NCBI GenBank assembly: GCA_965224845.1
Contig: CBDDAJ010000033.1
Span: 1 to 64,000, forward strand
Reading direction: 5' to 3'
Origin: Wocania_A sp965224845
GTDB lineage: Bacteria; Bacteroidota; Bacteroidia; Flavobacteriales; Flavobacteriaceae
Length of the DNA: 64,000 nt
Both the position numbers and the translations under genes were made by a program. Below are positions 54,511 through 63,780 of this stretch, one piece after another. Numbering within the stretch: position 1 is the first letter of the stretch; every line of letters starts with the position of its first letter. The notes beneath the pieces are model-generated. The model ran no database searches and was not told the origin of the DNA. It was given only the letters and a program-made list of their open reading frames with translations.

Positions 54511-56088
54511 TTAATTGGTTTGAGGTGAAGGTTCTAATTGTCCGCCCAAATATAAACAATCTTTTAAATTTTGCATGCTAGTAAATGGTACATGCGATTT
54601 CTCATACATATATGTCCTGTTTAATTCTTTAGACAGGTTATGGTCGTCGACATTAATTTCAATGTCACTCATTTTAAATTGACAGGGATGCTCGTATCCT
54701 GCAGCATGCGTTATTTCTATCAATTCTTTTCTAAAGGTTTTAAAATATTGAGACAAACGAATAGATTTTAAAGTAGGGTCTATTCCATTTTGTAACCATT
54801 TGTTTTGGGTTGCAACACCACTAGGGCACCGATTGGTATGGCATATCTGAGCTTGAATGCAGCCAATACTCATCATGGCTTCTCTTGCTACATTAATGCA
54901 ATCTGCACCCATAGCAAATGCCATAGCAGCTTTAGCAGGAAAGCCTAATTTACCACTGCCAATAAATACGATACGTTCAGAAAGTCCTTTGTACTTAAAT
55001 AGTTTATATAAATCGCTAAACCCATAAACCCAGGGTAAGGACACATGGTCAGCAAAACTTGGTGGAGCAGCTCCGGTTCCGCCTTCACCACCATCAACAG
55101 TAATAAAATCTGGTCCCTTACCGGTTTTCAGCATAATATCAGCTAGTTCTTCCCATTGTTCCAGCTTACCAATTGCTGCTTTAATACCAACAGGTAAACC
55201 CGTAGCTTCTGCAATTTTTTCAATAAAATCAACCATTTCCGGAACATTAGAAAAGGCTTTATGGTTGGGGGGTGACAGTACATCTTTTCCTATGTCTACA
55301 CCCCTTATTTCAGCTATTTGTTTCGTTATTTTTGCTCCTGGTAAAACACCCCCTTTTCCAGGTTTTGCGCCTTGAGAGAGTTTTATTTCTATAGCGCGAA
55401 TAAAGGGATTGTTTTCTACTAGTTTTATCATTTTTTCCATAGAAAAGCCACCATCTTTTGCACGTACTCCAAAATATCCTGTTCCAAAATGAAAAACCAC
55501 ATCTCCACCATTGCTATGATATGGCGATAAGCCACCTTCGCCAGTATTATGATAAGCTCCGGCAATTTTAACGCCCTTATTTAATGAGTCGACTGCCTTT
55601 GCAGAAAGGGAGCCAAAACTCATAGCCGATACATTAATAACCGATGCCGGACGGTATGGTCGCTTCCTTTTATTAAATTCACCCATAACCTTCGCACAGG
55701 GCAAAAAAGTCTTATCTGTTTTATTAGGATGATTTTTATCTATTTTAAACGGCATCATAGCATTATTAATAAAAATGTGGTGATGGGAATAGATATCTCT
55801 ATCGGTTCCAAAGCCTTCATAATTATTTTCCTTTTTTGCCGACGCATAAATCCAGCCGCGTTCTATGCGGTTAAAAGGCAATTCTTCTCTGTTATTAGCC
55901 ACAAAGTATTGCCGCATTTCCGGGCCGATGCTTTCCAGTAAGTAGCGTAAGTGGCCAACTACAGGAAAATTATGGCTTATGGTGTGTTTCTTTTGAAAAA
56001 ATATATCGCGAATTGCTACGATAAGCAATCCAACGATAACCCAGCCCCACCAGGGGATGTTTGATAAAAAATCTAATACAGGATCCAT
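54511..56088 (-). CDS. FMN-binding glutamate synthase-family protein (membrane-anchored)
   Basis: The 525-residue protein has an N-terminal membrane helix (WGWVIVGLLIVAIRDIFF) then the FMN barrel of glutamate synthase: AGAYHNTGEGGLSPYH, IKLSQGAKPGKGG, VDGGEGGTGAAPPSF and the 3Fe-4S-type cysteines in CIQAQICHTNRCPSGVA. It lacks the amidotransferase (glutaminase) domain and the small NADPH subunit, so it is not a complete GOGAT; it may use ammonia or act on another substrate. A gap of one base separates it from the M20 gene. The family name is common; activity is not established. Confidence 0.87.
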   Translation of the reverse strand: MDPVLDFLSNIPWWGWVIVGLLIVAIRDIFFQKKHTISHNFPVVGHLRYLLESIGPEMRQYFVANNREELPFNRIERGWIYASAKKENNYEGFGTDRDIYSHHHIFINNAMMPFKIDKNHPNKTDKTFLPCAKVMGEFNKRKRPYRPASVINVSAMSFGSLSAKAVDSLNKGVKIAGAYHNTGEGGLSPYHSNGGDVVFHFGTGYFGVRAKDGGFSMEKMIKLVENNPFIRAIEIKLSQGAKPGKGGVLPGAKITKQIAEIRGVDIGKDVLSPPNHKAFSNVPEMVDFIEKIAEATGLPVGIKAAIGKLEQWEELADIMLKTGKGPDFITVDGGEGGTGAAPPSFADHVSLPWVYGFSDLYKLFKYKGLSERIVFIGSGKLGFPAKAAMAFAMGADCINVAREAMMSIGCIQAQICHTNRCPSGVATQNKWLQNGIDPTLKSIRLSQYFKTFRKELIEITHAAGYEHPCQFKMSDIEINVDDHNLSKELNRTYMYEKSHVPFTSMQNLKDCLYLGGQLEPSPQTN

Positions 56089-56089
56089 T

Positions 56090-57361
56090 TTAATTATTTA
56101 AGTAGTCAAAAGTAATATGAGTTAATGCCTTTACGCCTAGAAGCATGCCGCTTTCATCAATCTTAAAATCTGGTGTATGATGCGGAAACGCTTCTTTATT
56201 TCCTGGGGTCATACCACCCAGAAAGAAATAAAAACCGGGAATAATTTCTTGAAAATATGAAAAATCTTCCCCGCCGGTTGTTGCTTTTCTCAGACGCACA
56301 TTTTCTTTTCCTGCAACTTTTTGCAATGTAGGAAGCATTTTATCTACTAAATCGGAATCGTTATACGTTATTGCTGTGTTGTTTTGAAAACTAATGGTTG
56401 CTTCTCCTCCATAGGCTTTGGCTAATGTGCTAACCATTTCGGTCATTCGCTTTTCGATGTGGGCTTTCATTTTTGGATCTAAAGTTCTTACAGTCCCTAT
56501 AAGTTCTGCACTTTCAGGTATAATATTAAAGCGTGTGCCTGCTGTGATTTTTCCAACAGTAATAACGGCAGCTTCATCAACTAATTTGGATTCCCGACTA
56601 ATAATAGTTTGTAAGCCATCAATAATTTTTGCAGAAATTAAAATGGGATCTACCCCTTGCCAAGGTCTGCCTCCATGAGTTTGTTTTCCTTTTACATGAA
56701 TTACAAAACGCTCCACCGAAGCCATAATACCTCCTTTTTTATAATGAATGGTACCTACTTCATAGTTAGAACGAATATGTAATCCGAAAATAGCTTCAAC
56801 CTTTGGGTTTTCTAAAACCCCTTCTTTAATCATTAATTTTGCTCCGCCTTCTTCTCCTGGTAGCGGTCCTTCTTCAGCTGGCTGAAAAATAAATTTTACA
56901 GTACCTTTAATGTTGTCTTTGTTTTTTGTTAGAATTTCAGCAACACCCATTAAAATGGCGGTATGTGTATCATGCCCGCAGGCATGCATCACTCCGGTTT
57001 CTGTATTTAAAAAGGTGGTTTTTACTTCAGATTTATACGGTAAATCATTTCTTTCTGTTACAGGTAATCCATCTATATCGGCACGCAATGCAATTACTTT
57101 TCCTGGTGCGCTTCCTTTTAAAACAGCAACAACACCAGTATGTGCAACTCCCGTTTTAACTTCTAATCCTAAACTTTTTAAATGTTTAGCAATGGTTTCT
57201 GCAGTTTTAAACTCTCTGTTTGAAAGCTCCGGATTTTGATGAAAATGCCTGCGCCATTCAATAACTTTTTCTTCTATATCAATGAATTGCTGTTCTAAAT
57301 GGTCTTGTGAGTAAGTATTTGATATGCCAAAGCATATAAAAAAAACAAAGAGGTATTTCAT
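56090..57361 (-). CDS. secreted M20-family amidohydrolase
   Basis: The 423-residue enzyme has a signal peptide ending NTYSQ and M20D motifs: WRRHFHQNPELS, ALRADIDGLPV, GVMHACGHDTHTA (metal Cys/His/Asp), FQPAEEGP (catalytic Glu) and the C-terminal HHTPDFKID. Relatives split N-acyl amino acids such as hippurate or indole-acetyl amino acids. A dimerisation lid (YKKGGIMASVERFVIHVKG) lies in the middle. It leads the operon with the glutamate-synthase-like gene. Confidence 0.92.
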   Translation of the reverse strand: MKYLFVFFICFGISNTYSQDHLEQQFIDIEEKVIEWRRHFHQNPELSNREFKTAETIAKHLKSLGLEVKTGVAHTGVVAVLKGSAPGKVIALRADIDGLPVTERNDLPYKSEVKTTFLNTETGVMHACGHDTHTAILMGVAEILTKNKDNIKGTVKFIFQPAEEGPLPGEEGGAKLMIKEGVLENPKVEAIFGLHIRSNYEVGTIHYKKGGIMASVERFVIHVKGKQTHGGRPWQGVDPILISAKIIDGLQTIISRESKLVDEAAVITVGKITAGTRFNIIPESAELIGTVRTLDPKMKAHIEKRMTEMVSTLAKAYGGEATISFQNNTAITYNDSDLVDKMLPTLQKVAGKENVRLRKATTGGEDFSYFQEIIPGFYFFLGGMTPGNKEAFPHHTPDFKIDESGMLLGVKALTHITFDYLNN

Positions 57362-57514
57362 ACTAAAAATTATAAGCGTTCCTTTTTATGAAGCCTAAAG
57401 ATATTCAAATTTTTATAAAAGATGCTGTAGAGATTAATTGTTTATAATTATTAATAATTCGGCTTAATTAAAAGCCTAACATTGGTTATTTTCACACCTT
57501 AAAATGAAAATGAT

Positions 57515-59869
57515 TTGGAGAAGTATTTAAGTCAGTTAAACGACGCACAATTAGAGCCTACACTACAAATAGATGGTCCTATGATTGTTATTGCTGGTGC
57601 AGGTTCTGGAAAAACACGTGTGCTAACCTATCGTATAGCTTATATGATGAGCAAGGGGATTGATCCCTTTAACATCCTGTCGTTAACCTTTACGAATAAA
57701 GCAGCGCGCGAAATGAAGGAGCGTATTGCGACTATAGTTGGTGCCAGCGAAGCAAAGAATTTATGGATGGGAACGTTTCACTCTGTTTTTGCTAAAATTT
57801 TGCGTATTGAAGCCGATAGGTTGGGCTACCCTAGCAATTTTACTATTTATGATACACAGGATTCTGATCGATTGATTGCCTCTATCATTAAAGAAATGAA
57901 CCTTGATAAAGATATTTATAAATATAAACAAGTACGTTCCAGAATATCATCCTATAAAAACAGTTTGATTACGGTGCGTGCCTATTTTCAAAACCCGGAA
58001 CTTAAAGAGGCTGATGCTATGGCCCGTCGACCACGGATGGGCGATATTTATAAAGCCTATGTTGAGCGTTGTTTTAAAGCAGGTGCTATGGATTTTGATG
58101 ATCTACTTTTAAAAACCAATGAGTTGTTAACACGCTTTCCTGAAGTTTTAGCAAAATATCAAAACCGATTTAAATACATTCTGGTTGATGAGTATCAGGA
58201 TACCAATCATTCGCAATATTTAATTGTGAGAGCCTTATCTGATAAGTTTCAAAATATCTGCGTGGTAGGTGATGATGCCCAGAGTATTTATGCCTTCCGT
58301 GGCGCAAATATTAATAATATTTTAAATTTTCAAAAAGATTATGACGATGTAAAAGTGTTTCGATTGGAGCAAAATTACCGTTCTACTAAAAATATTGTAA
58401 ACGCAGCAAATTCAATCATCGATAAAAACCAAACGAAGCTTGATAAAATTGTTTGGACGGCTAATGACGAGGGTGGGAAAATAAAAGTAAACAGGTCGTT
58501 GACTGATGGCGACGAAGGACGTTATGTAGCGAGTACCATTTGGGAAACCAAAATGAATGACCAATTAAAGAACAGTGATTTTGCTATTTTATATAGAACC
58601 AATGCGCAGTCGCGTGCCATTGAAGATGCCTTGCGTAAGCGTGATATTAAATATCGGATTTATGGCGGACTTTCATTTTACCAGCGAAAAGAAATAAAAG
58701 ACGTATTGTCGTATTTAAGACTTATAATAAATCCGGCTGATGAGGAAGCTTTAAAGCGAGTTATTAATTTTCCGCCTCGTGGTATTGGACAAACAACTGT
58801 AGATAAGTTAATTGTTTCTGCAAATGGTTATAACCGAACCATTTTTGAAGTGATGAAGCATATTGATAAAACAGATGTAAAAGTGAATTCGGGTACAAAA
58901 ACAAAGCTTCAAAATTTTGTAACGCTTATAGAGAGTTATCAAGTATTAAATCAGACAGCTGATGTTTTTGAACTGGCAGAGCATGTAACCCGAACCAGTG
59001 GTTTAATAAAAGAATTTAATAAAGATGGAACGCCGGAAGGGGTTACCAGAATGGAAAATATTGAGGAGCTTTTAAACGGTATGAAAGATTTTGTTGAAGG
59101 ACAAAAAGAGATTGCCGATACTACAGGCTCTTTAGCAGAATTTTTAGAAGATGTTGCTTTAGCAACAGATTTAGATGCCGATAAAGGTGATGCAGACCAT
59201 GTAGCGTTAATGACGATTCATTTGGCAAAAGGGCTGGAGTTTCCGTATGTTTTTATTGTTGGCTTAGAAGAAGATTTATTTCCAAGTGCTATGAGTATGA
59301 ATACACGTAGTGAGCTAGAGGAGGAGCGGCGCTTATTTTATGTGGCTTTAACCCGAGCCGAAAAGCAAGCGTATTTAACCTATGCATTATCGCGTTACCG
59401 CTGGGGTAAATTAATAGATTCTGAACCCAGTCGTTTTATAGAAGAGATTGATGAACAGTATTTAGATATTGTTACACCAGTTGAAGAGCGTCGATTCAAC
59501 CCGATGCTTGATGCTGATATTTTTGGTGATGTAAGTCCTGAGCCTGGTCAAAGGGTAGAACCTAATAAGATTAGATATAAACCTGCTAAACAACCTGTAT
59601 TGAAAAAAGGAGTTGCAAAGAAACCCCAGGAGAAATTTAAGGTTACTACACCTAAAAATTTGAAACCAGTTTCTAAAAGCACGAGTAACACTAATTTATT
59701 TGACAGTAAATTGGTAGTGGGAAATATTGTGAAGCATATTAGATTTGGTACAGGAGAAGTCCTTAAAATAGAAGGCACGGGGGCAGATATTAAGGCTGAA
59801 ATTAATTTTCAGCATGGCGGTGTTAAAAAGTTATTATTGCGTTTTGCTAAGTTGGAGGTTGTTGGGTAG
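57515..59869 (+). CDS. UvrD/PcrA-type ATP-dependent DNA helicase
   Basis: The 784-residue superfamily 1 helicase has Walker A AGAGSGKTRVL near residue 28, Walker B DEYQDTNHSQY, motif III GDDAQSIYAFRGA, LEQNYRST (motif IV), MTIHLAKGLEFPYVFIVGL (motif V) and VALTRA (motif VI). The C-terminal Tudor-like tail ends IRFGTGEVLKIEG, typical of PcrA. It acts in repair and replication restart. The only start in the open frame is TTG at 57515; two close ATGs at 57504 and 57510 are out of frame. It stands alone between the M20 operon and the CPBP gene. Confidence 0.93.
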   Translation: MEKYLSQLNDAQLEPTLQIDGPMIVIAGAGSGKTRVLTYRIAYMMSKGIDPFNILSLTFTNKAAREMKERIATIVGASEAKNLWMGTFHSVFAKILRIEADRLGYPSNFTIYDTQDSDRLIASIIKEMNLDKDIYKYKQVRSRISSYKNSLITVRAYFQNPELKEADAMARRPRMGDIYKAYVERCFKAGAMDFDDLLLKTNELLTRFPEVLAKYQNRFKYILVDEYQDTNHSQYLIVRALSDKFQNICVVGDDAQSIYAFRGANINNILNFQKDYDDVKVFRLEQNYRSTKNIVNAANSIIDKNQTKLDKIVWTANDEGGKIKVNRSLTDGDEGRYVASTIWETKMNDQLKNSDFAILYRTNAQSRAIEDALRKRDIKYRIYGGLSFYQRKEIKDVLSYLRLIINPADEEALKRVINFPPRGIGQTTVDKLIVSANGYNRTIFEVMKHIDKTDVKVNSGTKTKLQNFVTLIESYQVLNQTADVFELAEHVTRTSGLIKEFNKDGTPEGVTRMENIEELLNGMKDFVEGQKEIADTTGSLAEFLEDVALATDLDADKGDADHVALMTIHLAKGLEFPYVFIVGLEEDLFPSAMSMNTRSELEEERRLFYVALTRAEKQAYLTYALSRYRWGKLIDSEPSRFIEEIDEQYLDIVTPVEERRFNPMLDADIFGDVSPEPGQRVEPNKIRYKPAKQPVLKKGVAKKPQEKFKVTTPKNLKPVSKSTSNTNLFDSKLVVGNIVKHIRFGTGEVLKIEGTGADIKAEINFQHGGVKKLLLRFAKLEVVG

Positions 59870-59910
59870 GGATTTTATATACTTTAAATTATAAATGATA
59901 CTGATTTGTT

Positions 59911-60732
59911 TTATATGTCGTTTTTTTTAACAGATGCTTTTTTCCGTTTCCAAAGCCAAATTCCTAAAATGATAAACCCTATATTTAGAGCCAGCATATA
60001 AATTAATATACCCAAAGGGTTAAATCCGGTAGATTCTTCTTGTACCGCTTTAGTTAAATATAATATAGATGATTGTAATTTGTTATCGGTAAATAATTGA
60101 TTATTAGCTATGTTGCTACCCCAATGAATCCCAATAGCAAATAAAATTGTTCCCGACTTTAGCAATGCCGTAGCAAAAACCAAATGTCCAATGATTATAG
60201 ATATAGAATAAAATATAGCTCCAAATAATCCTATTCCAAATACATCATGCATCGAAACAAATATAGCTCCCATAATAATATTAGCTACAGTTAAATTGGT
60301 AGTGGAGATGAGTTTTTTAAATATATAGCCTCTACAAATTAATTCTTGTACAGCTGCAGTTGGCAAAACCCAATATAACTGCTTTAAGAGGGCTAAATAA
60401 TTAGTGTCTTTATTCAAATGCATTGTGTCTCCAACTAAAATGGACTTGGAATAATATCCTAAAAGAACAGCGATTACACCTAATATTAGTCCTATAGGTA
60501 GAAAATATAGATTTGTTCTTTTTAAGTTAAGTCCAATAGCGTCAAGGTTTTTGTTTTCTGTTCTATACATCACCCAGTTTACTATTACTAGGAGTATAAC
60601 ACTAACATAGGGAAAGACTTCTTTAAGATGTGGAATTTTAATTATCGAGCTTAAAAAAAGAGCGACGATTATAAGAATACCGGCAAGAACTAATCGGGAT
60701 ATATTTGGATAATATTTGAAAATATTATTCAT
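59911..60732 (-). CDS. CPBP-family intramembrane protease-like protein with altered first motif
   Basis: The 273-residue protein has about eight membrane helices and the CPBP (Abi) motifs: VQELICRGYIFKKL, FVSMHD (second motif His) and GIHWGSN (third motif HxxxN). The first motif is normally EExxxR; here the first Glu is Gln (CAA), one base away from GAA. Active members are Glu-dependent proteases that process prenylated CAAX-like proteins or bacteriocin leaders. The change could weaken or alter activity. A hairpin-rich stretch lies upstream at 60774-60860. Confidence 0.75.
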   Translation of the reverse strand: MNNIFKYYPNISRLVLAGILIIVALFLSSIIKIPHLKEVFPYVSVILLVIVNWVMYRTENKNLDAIGLNLKRTNLYFLPIGLILGVIAVLLGYYSKSILVGDTMHLNKDTNYLALLKQLYWVLPTAAVQELICRGYIFKKLISTTNLTVANIIMGAIFVSMHDVFGIGLFGAIFYSISIIIGHLVFATALLKSGTILFAIGIHWGSNIANNQLFTDNKLQSSILYLTKAVQEESTGFNPLGILIYMLALNIGFIILGIWLWKRKKASVKKNDI

Positions 60733-60773
60733 GTTTTAATTAAAGTTATTTGCTTTTTATGCGCAGTTATTTA

Positions 60774-60860
60774 CTCGATAATCGAGATTTAAATGCCCCT
60801 TAGCTTGCTTCGAAATTTTTAGTGCGTTTTCTTTACAAATACCTCGTGAGCTTGCTCCGG
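60774..60860. repeat. REP-like hairpin-rich intergenic element
   Basis: CTCGAT-A-ATCGAG (60774-60786) is a near-perfect palindrome. Downstream, AGCTTGCT occurs at 60802-60809 and 60849-60856 in similar contexts (CCCCTTAGCTTGCTTCG and CTCGTGAGCTTGCTCCGGGG). The second resembles the CCTCGTGGGCTTGCCC repeats I associate with REP-associated tyrosine transposases of flavobacteria; no transposase is present here. It separates the CPBP and CBM48 genes. Confidence 0.45.
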
Positions 60861-60896
60861 GGTCGTTTACTAATAGATGAAAGCGATGCAACTCTT

Positions 60897-61865
60897 CTAT
60901 TTAACCATACAAACCGAATTAATATGCCCATTGTTGTCGTATTCTTTTACAGCGTTATGTGGGTCTAAAACCCATTTCCCGTCTACAATAAATTTATAGT
61001 GGTGTTTGCCCCCAGAAAGCGGAATAACATATTTCCAGCCGTAATCCATTTTTCGCATCACAAAGTCATGTTCATTCCAATTGTTAAATGAGCCGGAAAG
61101 CACTACTTTTTTGGCATTAGTATAGCCTCTAAGTTTAAATGCCGTATATTCCTTAATGTCTATTAGTGAATTGTATTCCCTAAATTCGTTTTTTACTTTA
61201 TGGATGTTGTTTGGGTCTTCCATCCATTTACCATCTACAATAAAACGATATTCGTATACGCCAGGTTTTATTTTTAATGTGAGCTCCCAGCCATCATCAA
61301 CCTTATCCATTTTAAATAAATTCTCATTCCATTTATTAAAGGAACCTGCAACAATAACTTGCTTGGCATCGGTAAACCCTTTTAATTTAAAATGTGCATT
61401 ACCTTTTTCGTTAGGATGTGCCAGATACATTTTTAAGTTATATACACCGTGTAGCTTACGTCCGTTTTTTTTGGCTTTAGCAATATTGCCGTCTTTTTTT
61501 GAGGGCTCTGCCCAAAAGGAGTTGTTAATAACAAACTTAAACTCCCATGAAAATGCATCGGTAAAATCGTGAATACTTTTTTTGAGCTCGTACCTGTCAA
61601 CTCCAACTTTGGTCATATACCATTTGTTTTTAGACCAATTGTTAAACGCTCCAGAAACCACTACATTTTCTATATCAAAATCATCAAAATCGTATTTGCT
61701 TCCATCATAATCATCCGTAGCTTTTTTATAATCGTTCTTGTTAAAAGAAAACACAATGGTATCCCCTACAATTCTATACCCTTTAAAATTATCTTTTTGG
61801 GCATAAGAATTTAAGCTTATAACAGCGAAAACCAGAATGGTTATATGTTTTAATAAATAGTTCAC
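60897..61865 (-). CDS. secreted protein with three tandem CBM48 (glycogen-binding) domains
   Basis: The 322-residue protein has a signal peptide ending LNSYAQ and three CBM48/AMPK-like domains, recognised by VVSGAFNNWSKNKW (about 70-140), VIVAGSFNKWNENLF (about 165-225) and VVLSGSFNNWNEHDF (about 248-310) with FIVDGKWMEDP and FIVDGKWVLDP. The second and third are close copies. No catalytic domain is attached. It starts with GTG, overlapping the stop of the aspartyl protease gene by 4 bases (GTGA). It could bind alpha-glucan at the cell surface or act as a scaffold; the role is inferred. Confidence 0.87.
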   Translation of the reverse strand: MNYLLKHITILVFAVISLNSYAQKDNFKGYRIVGDTIVFSFNKNDYKKATDDYDGSKYDFDDFDIENVVVSGAFNNWSKNKWYMTKVGVDRYELKKSIHDFTDAFSWEFKFVINNSFWAEPSKKDGNIAKAKKNGRKLHGVYNLKMYLAHPNEKGNAHFKLKGFTDAKQVIVAGSFNKWNENLFKMDKVDDGWELTLKIKPGVYEYRFIVDGKWMEDPNNIHKVKNEFREYNSLIDIKEYTAFKLRGYTNAKKVVLSGSFNNWNEHDFVMRKMDYGWKYVIPLSGGKHHYKFIVDGKWVLDPHNAVKEYDNNGHINSVCMVK

Positions 61866-62827
61866 TGCTTTCTTAATGGGTAATCTACAAAGTACAACGT
61901 TTCTTTTTGATAATTAATAATGGTTCTTTTTTGAGCAAAAAACTCATAACCAAAAATACCATCTAAATCGGTACCAAAAGCTTCATTCATTTTATTTAAG
62001 TTTGTTAATACCGTAAGCATGGGGCCAAAGTAAACAGTTTCTTTTAATTTAACACGATGCAATTTTCCTGCCAAAACCTCAATTTTTTTATTGCTGGCAC
62101 CAATTAGGGTTAATCGCTTTTTAGGAATGAAATATTTTAAGACCTTTTTACTAACATTTTTACTTATTTGGTTAAATTCTGCAGCGGTATCCAGCCCAAA
62201 TTTAAGCTTTTGATTATTTATAGTACTATTTAAAACAATAGTATGTTTTTTAAGCTTAAAAGCTATACTGTCTACTATTTTTTCGAGATATACATGCTTG
62301 TCTAACTTATTTCCAAAAGCATCTACTTTTGTTAGTGTAATTTGATTTAAGTGCATGTCTATAAAAATTTCGTAATCTTTCAATATGTTATAGCCAATTA
62401 TGCCTAGAAGTTTTATTTTTTTACTGTTTTCAATATGTGATAAATCTATAACATCAGAGCTTTTGTTTTCTAGTTTAAAACTCTGTAAAACAAATTCTTT
62501 TACCTGTTTTTCGTAGGTGTAATCTATAGCTTGTAAAACACCAGAAGTTTCTTTGTATTTGGTGTTATTGGAATACATGTTAGGGAAGTGCCCGCTATTT
62601 AAAATTAAGGTTTCCGACCCTGTATCAATAATAAAGTTCCCTTTTTTATTTAATAATTCTGCTTCAACCACAATTAAATGGTCGACTAATTTAAAAGGAA
62701 TTCTGCTGGTATATTCATTAATAATTTCGGCTTCAGGAAAGAGAATGGTTTTTTTTATATCATTTGTTGCACAAACACAATGGATATTAAGAGTAAAAAC
62801 GATTATGATAAAAAGAAGCCTAGGCAT
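61862..62827 (-). CDS. retropepsin-like aspartyl protease family protein
   Basis: The 321-residue product has a signal peptide ending CVCA and two half-protease domains: NFIIDTGSETLILNSG (DTG, near residue 65) and LKFGLDTAAEFNQIS (DTA, near 212). In pepsin-like and retropepsin-like enzymes these are the catalytic aspartates. GYNILKDYEIFIDM and GIFGYEFFAQKRTII are the matching psi-loops. It would be a single-chain protease in the periplasm or on the surface. It is translationally coupled to the CBM48 gene and 42 bases downstream of the esterase gene. Confidence 0.85.
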   Translation of the reverse strand: MPRLLFIIIVFTLNIHCVCATNDIKKTILFPEAEIINEYTSRIPFKLVDHLIVVEAELLNKKGNFIIDTGSETLILNSGHFPNMYSNNTKYKETSGVLQAIDYTYEKQVKEFVLQSFKLENKSSDVIDLSHIENSKKIKLLGIIGYNILKDYEIFIDMHLNQITLTKVDAFGNKLDKHVYLEKIVDSIAFKLKKHTIVLNSTINNQKLKFGLDTAAEFNQISKNVSKKVLKYFIPKKRLTLIGASNKKIEVLAGKLHRVKLKETVYFGPMLTVLTNLNKMNEAFGTDLDGIFGYEFFAQKRTIINYQKETLYFVDYPLRKQ

Positions 62828-62869
62828 ATTACTAAGACTAAAATAAATACAAAATGTTACAAAATTTAA

Positions 62870-63733
62870 CTATAAATGATTATTTATGAAAATCTTAAGT
62901 TTTTGCCATGTATCCAGCAATTCTAAGCCAATCCACCCATGCCCGGCATTAGGGTAAAGTGTGAATTCATGAACAACACCCAAATTTTGGAGCTTATCCC
63001 GCATATCTGTTCCTTGCGTTGTTGGAATTAGTGGGTCTTTCCCTCCATAAAACATAATGGTAGGAGGAGAAGTAGCTTTAACTTGATGAAACGGGCTAAC
63101 TGTTTCCAGAAAAGTCGTTGTTGCATTCGCTCCGTATAAATTGAGTAAATCCTGTAATACAGGGCTGGTGTTATTTATATAAGCCGGATCTGTAAAATTT
63201 GTTGGACCAACAATACTACAAACCATATTTACATGGCTATTTGTGTCAAACGCATAACTCCAAAGCATCGATAAGTGTGCACCAGCACTTGTGCCAATAA
63301 AGCCTATGGTATTAGAAATGGTATATTTTACTTTGTTATCTTTTAAATAATTGATAATACTTGTAATATCATCAATCTGCATAGGATAGGGTTTGTTGTT
63401 CTCATCTGCTAATCTGTAATTAATATTTACAATAGCTAAATCAGGAAAGTCTTGTTGCACTAAATCTTTTATGGGATTCATATCGGCTTTATCACCAGAG
63501 GTCCACCCACCCCCGTGTACCAAAATCATCACTTTTGTATTAGTCGTTCTATTTGCAGGCAAATACAAATCAAACTTTTGATTGGTATCTGCGCCGTACG
63601 AAATATTTAATTCCTGGTAGTATTTTGTTGGGTCAATTTGGGCAGCATGTGTTTCACTTGCTTTCTCATTTGAACAATTAAAAAGCATCAAAATAAAAAC
63701 AAAGGTTAAGAAATTTGTTTTTTTAAGTTTCAT
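62870..63733 (-). CDS. lipoprotein esterase, alpha/beta-hydrolase fold
   Basis: The 287-residue protein has a lipoprotein-type N-terminus (FILMLFNCSN, with Cys near residue 20), HGGGWTSGDK (oxyanion hole), the nucleophile GTSAGAHLSM (Ser), the acid in GGKDPLIP, and the catalytic His in GHGWIGLE. This is a carboxylesterase/BD-FAE-like family typical of polysaccharide deacetylation or small esters. It is the first gene of the minus-strand group with the aspartyl protease and CBM48 genes. Confidence 0.87.
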   Translation of the reverse strand: MKLKKTNFLTFVFILMLFNCSNEKASETHAAQIDPTKYYQELNISYGADTNQKFDLYLPANRTTNTKVMILVHGGGWTSGDKADMNPIKDLVQQDFPDLAIVNINYRLADENNKPYPMQIDDITSIINYLKDNKVKYTISNTIGFIGTSAGAHLSMLWSYAFDTNSHVNMVCSIVGPTNFTDPAYINNTSPVLQDLLNLYGANATTTFLETVSPFHQVKATSPPTIMFYGGKDPLIPTTQGTDMRDKLQNLGVVHEFTLYPNAGHGWIGLELLDTWQKLKIFINNHL

Positions 63734-63780
63734 TTTAAAAATAATATTTACTTTGTAAACGTATTTACAAGATAGTTATT

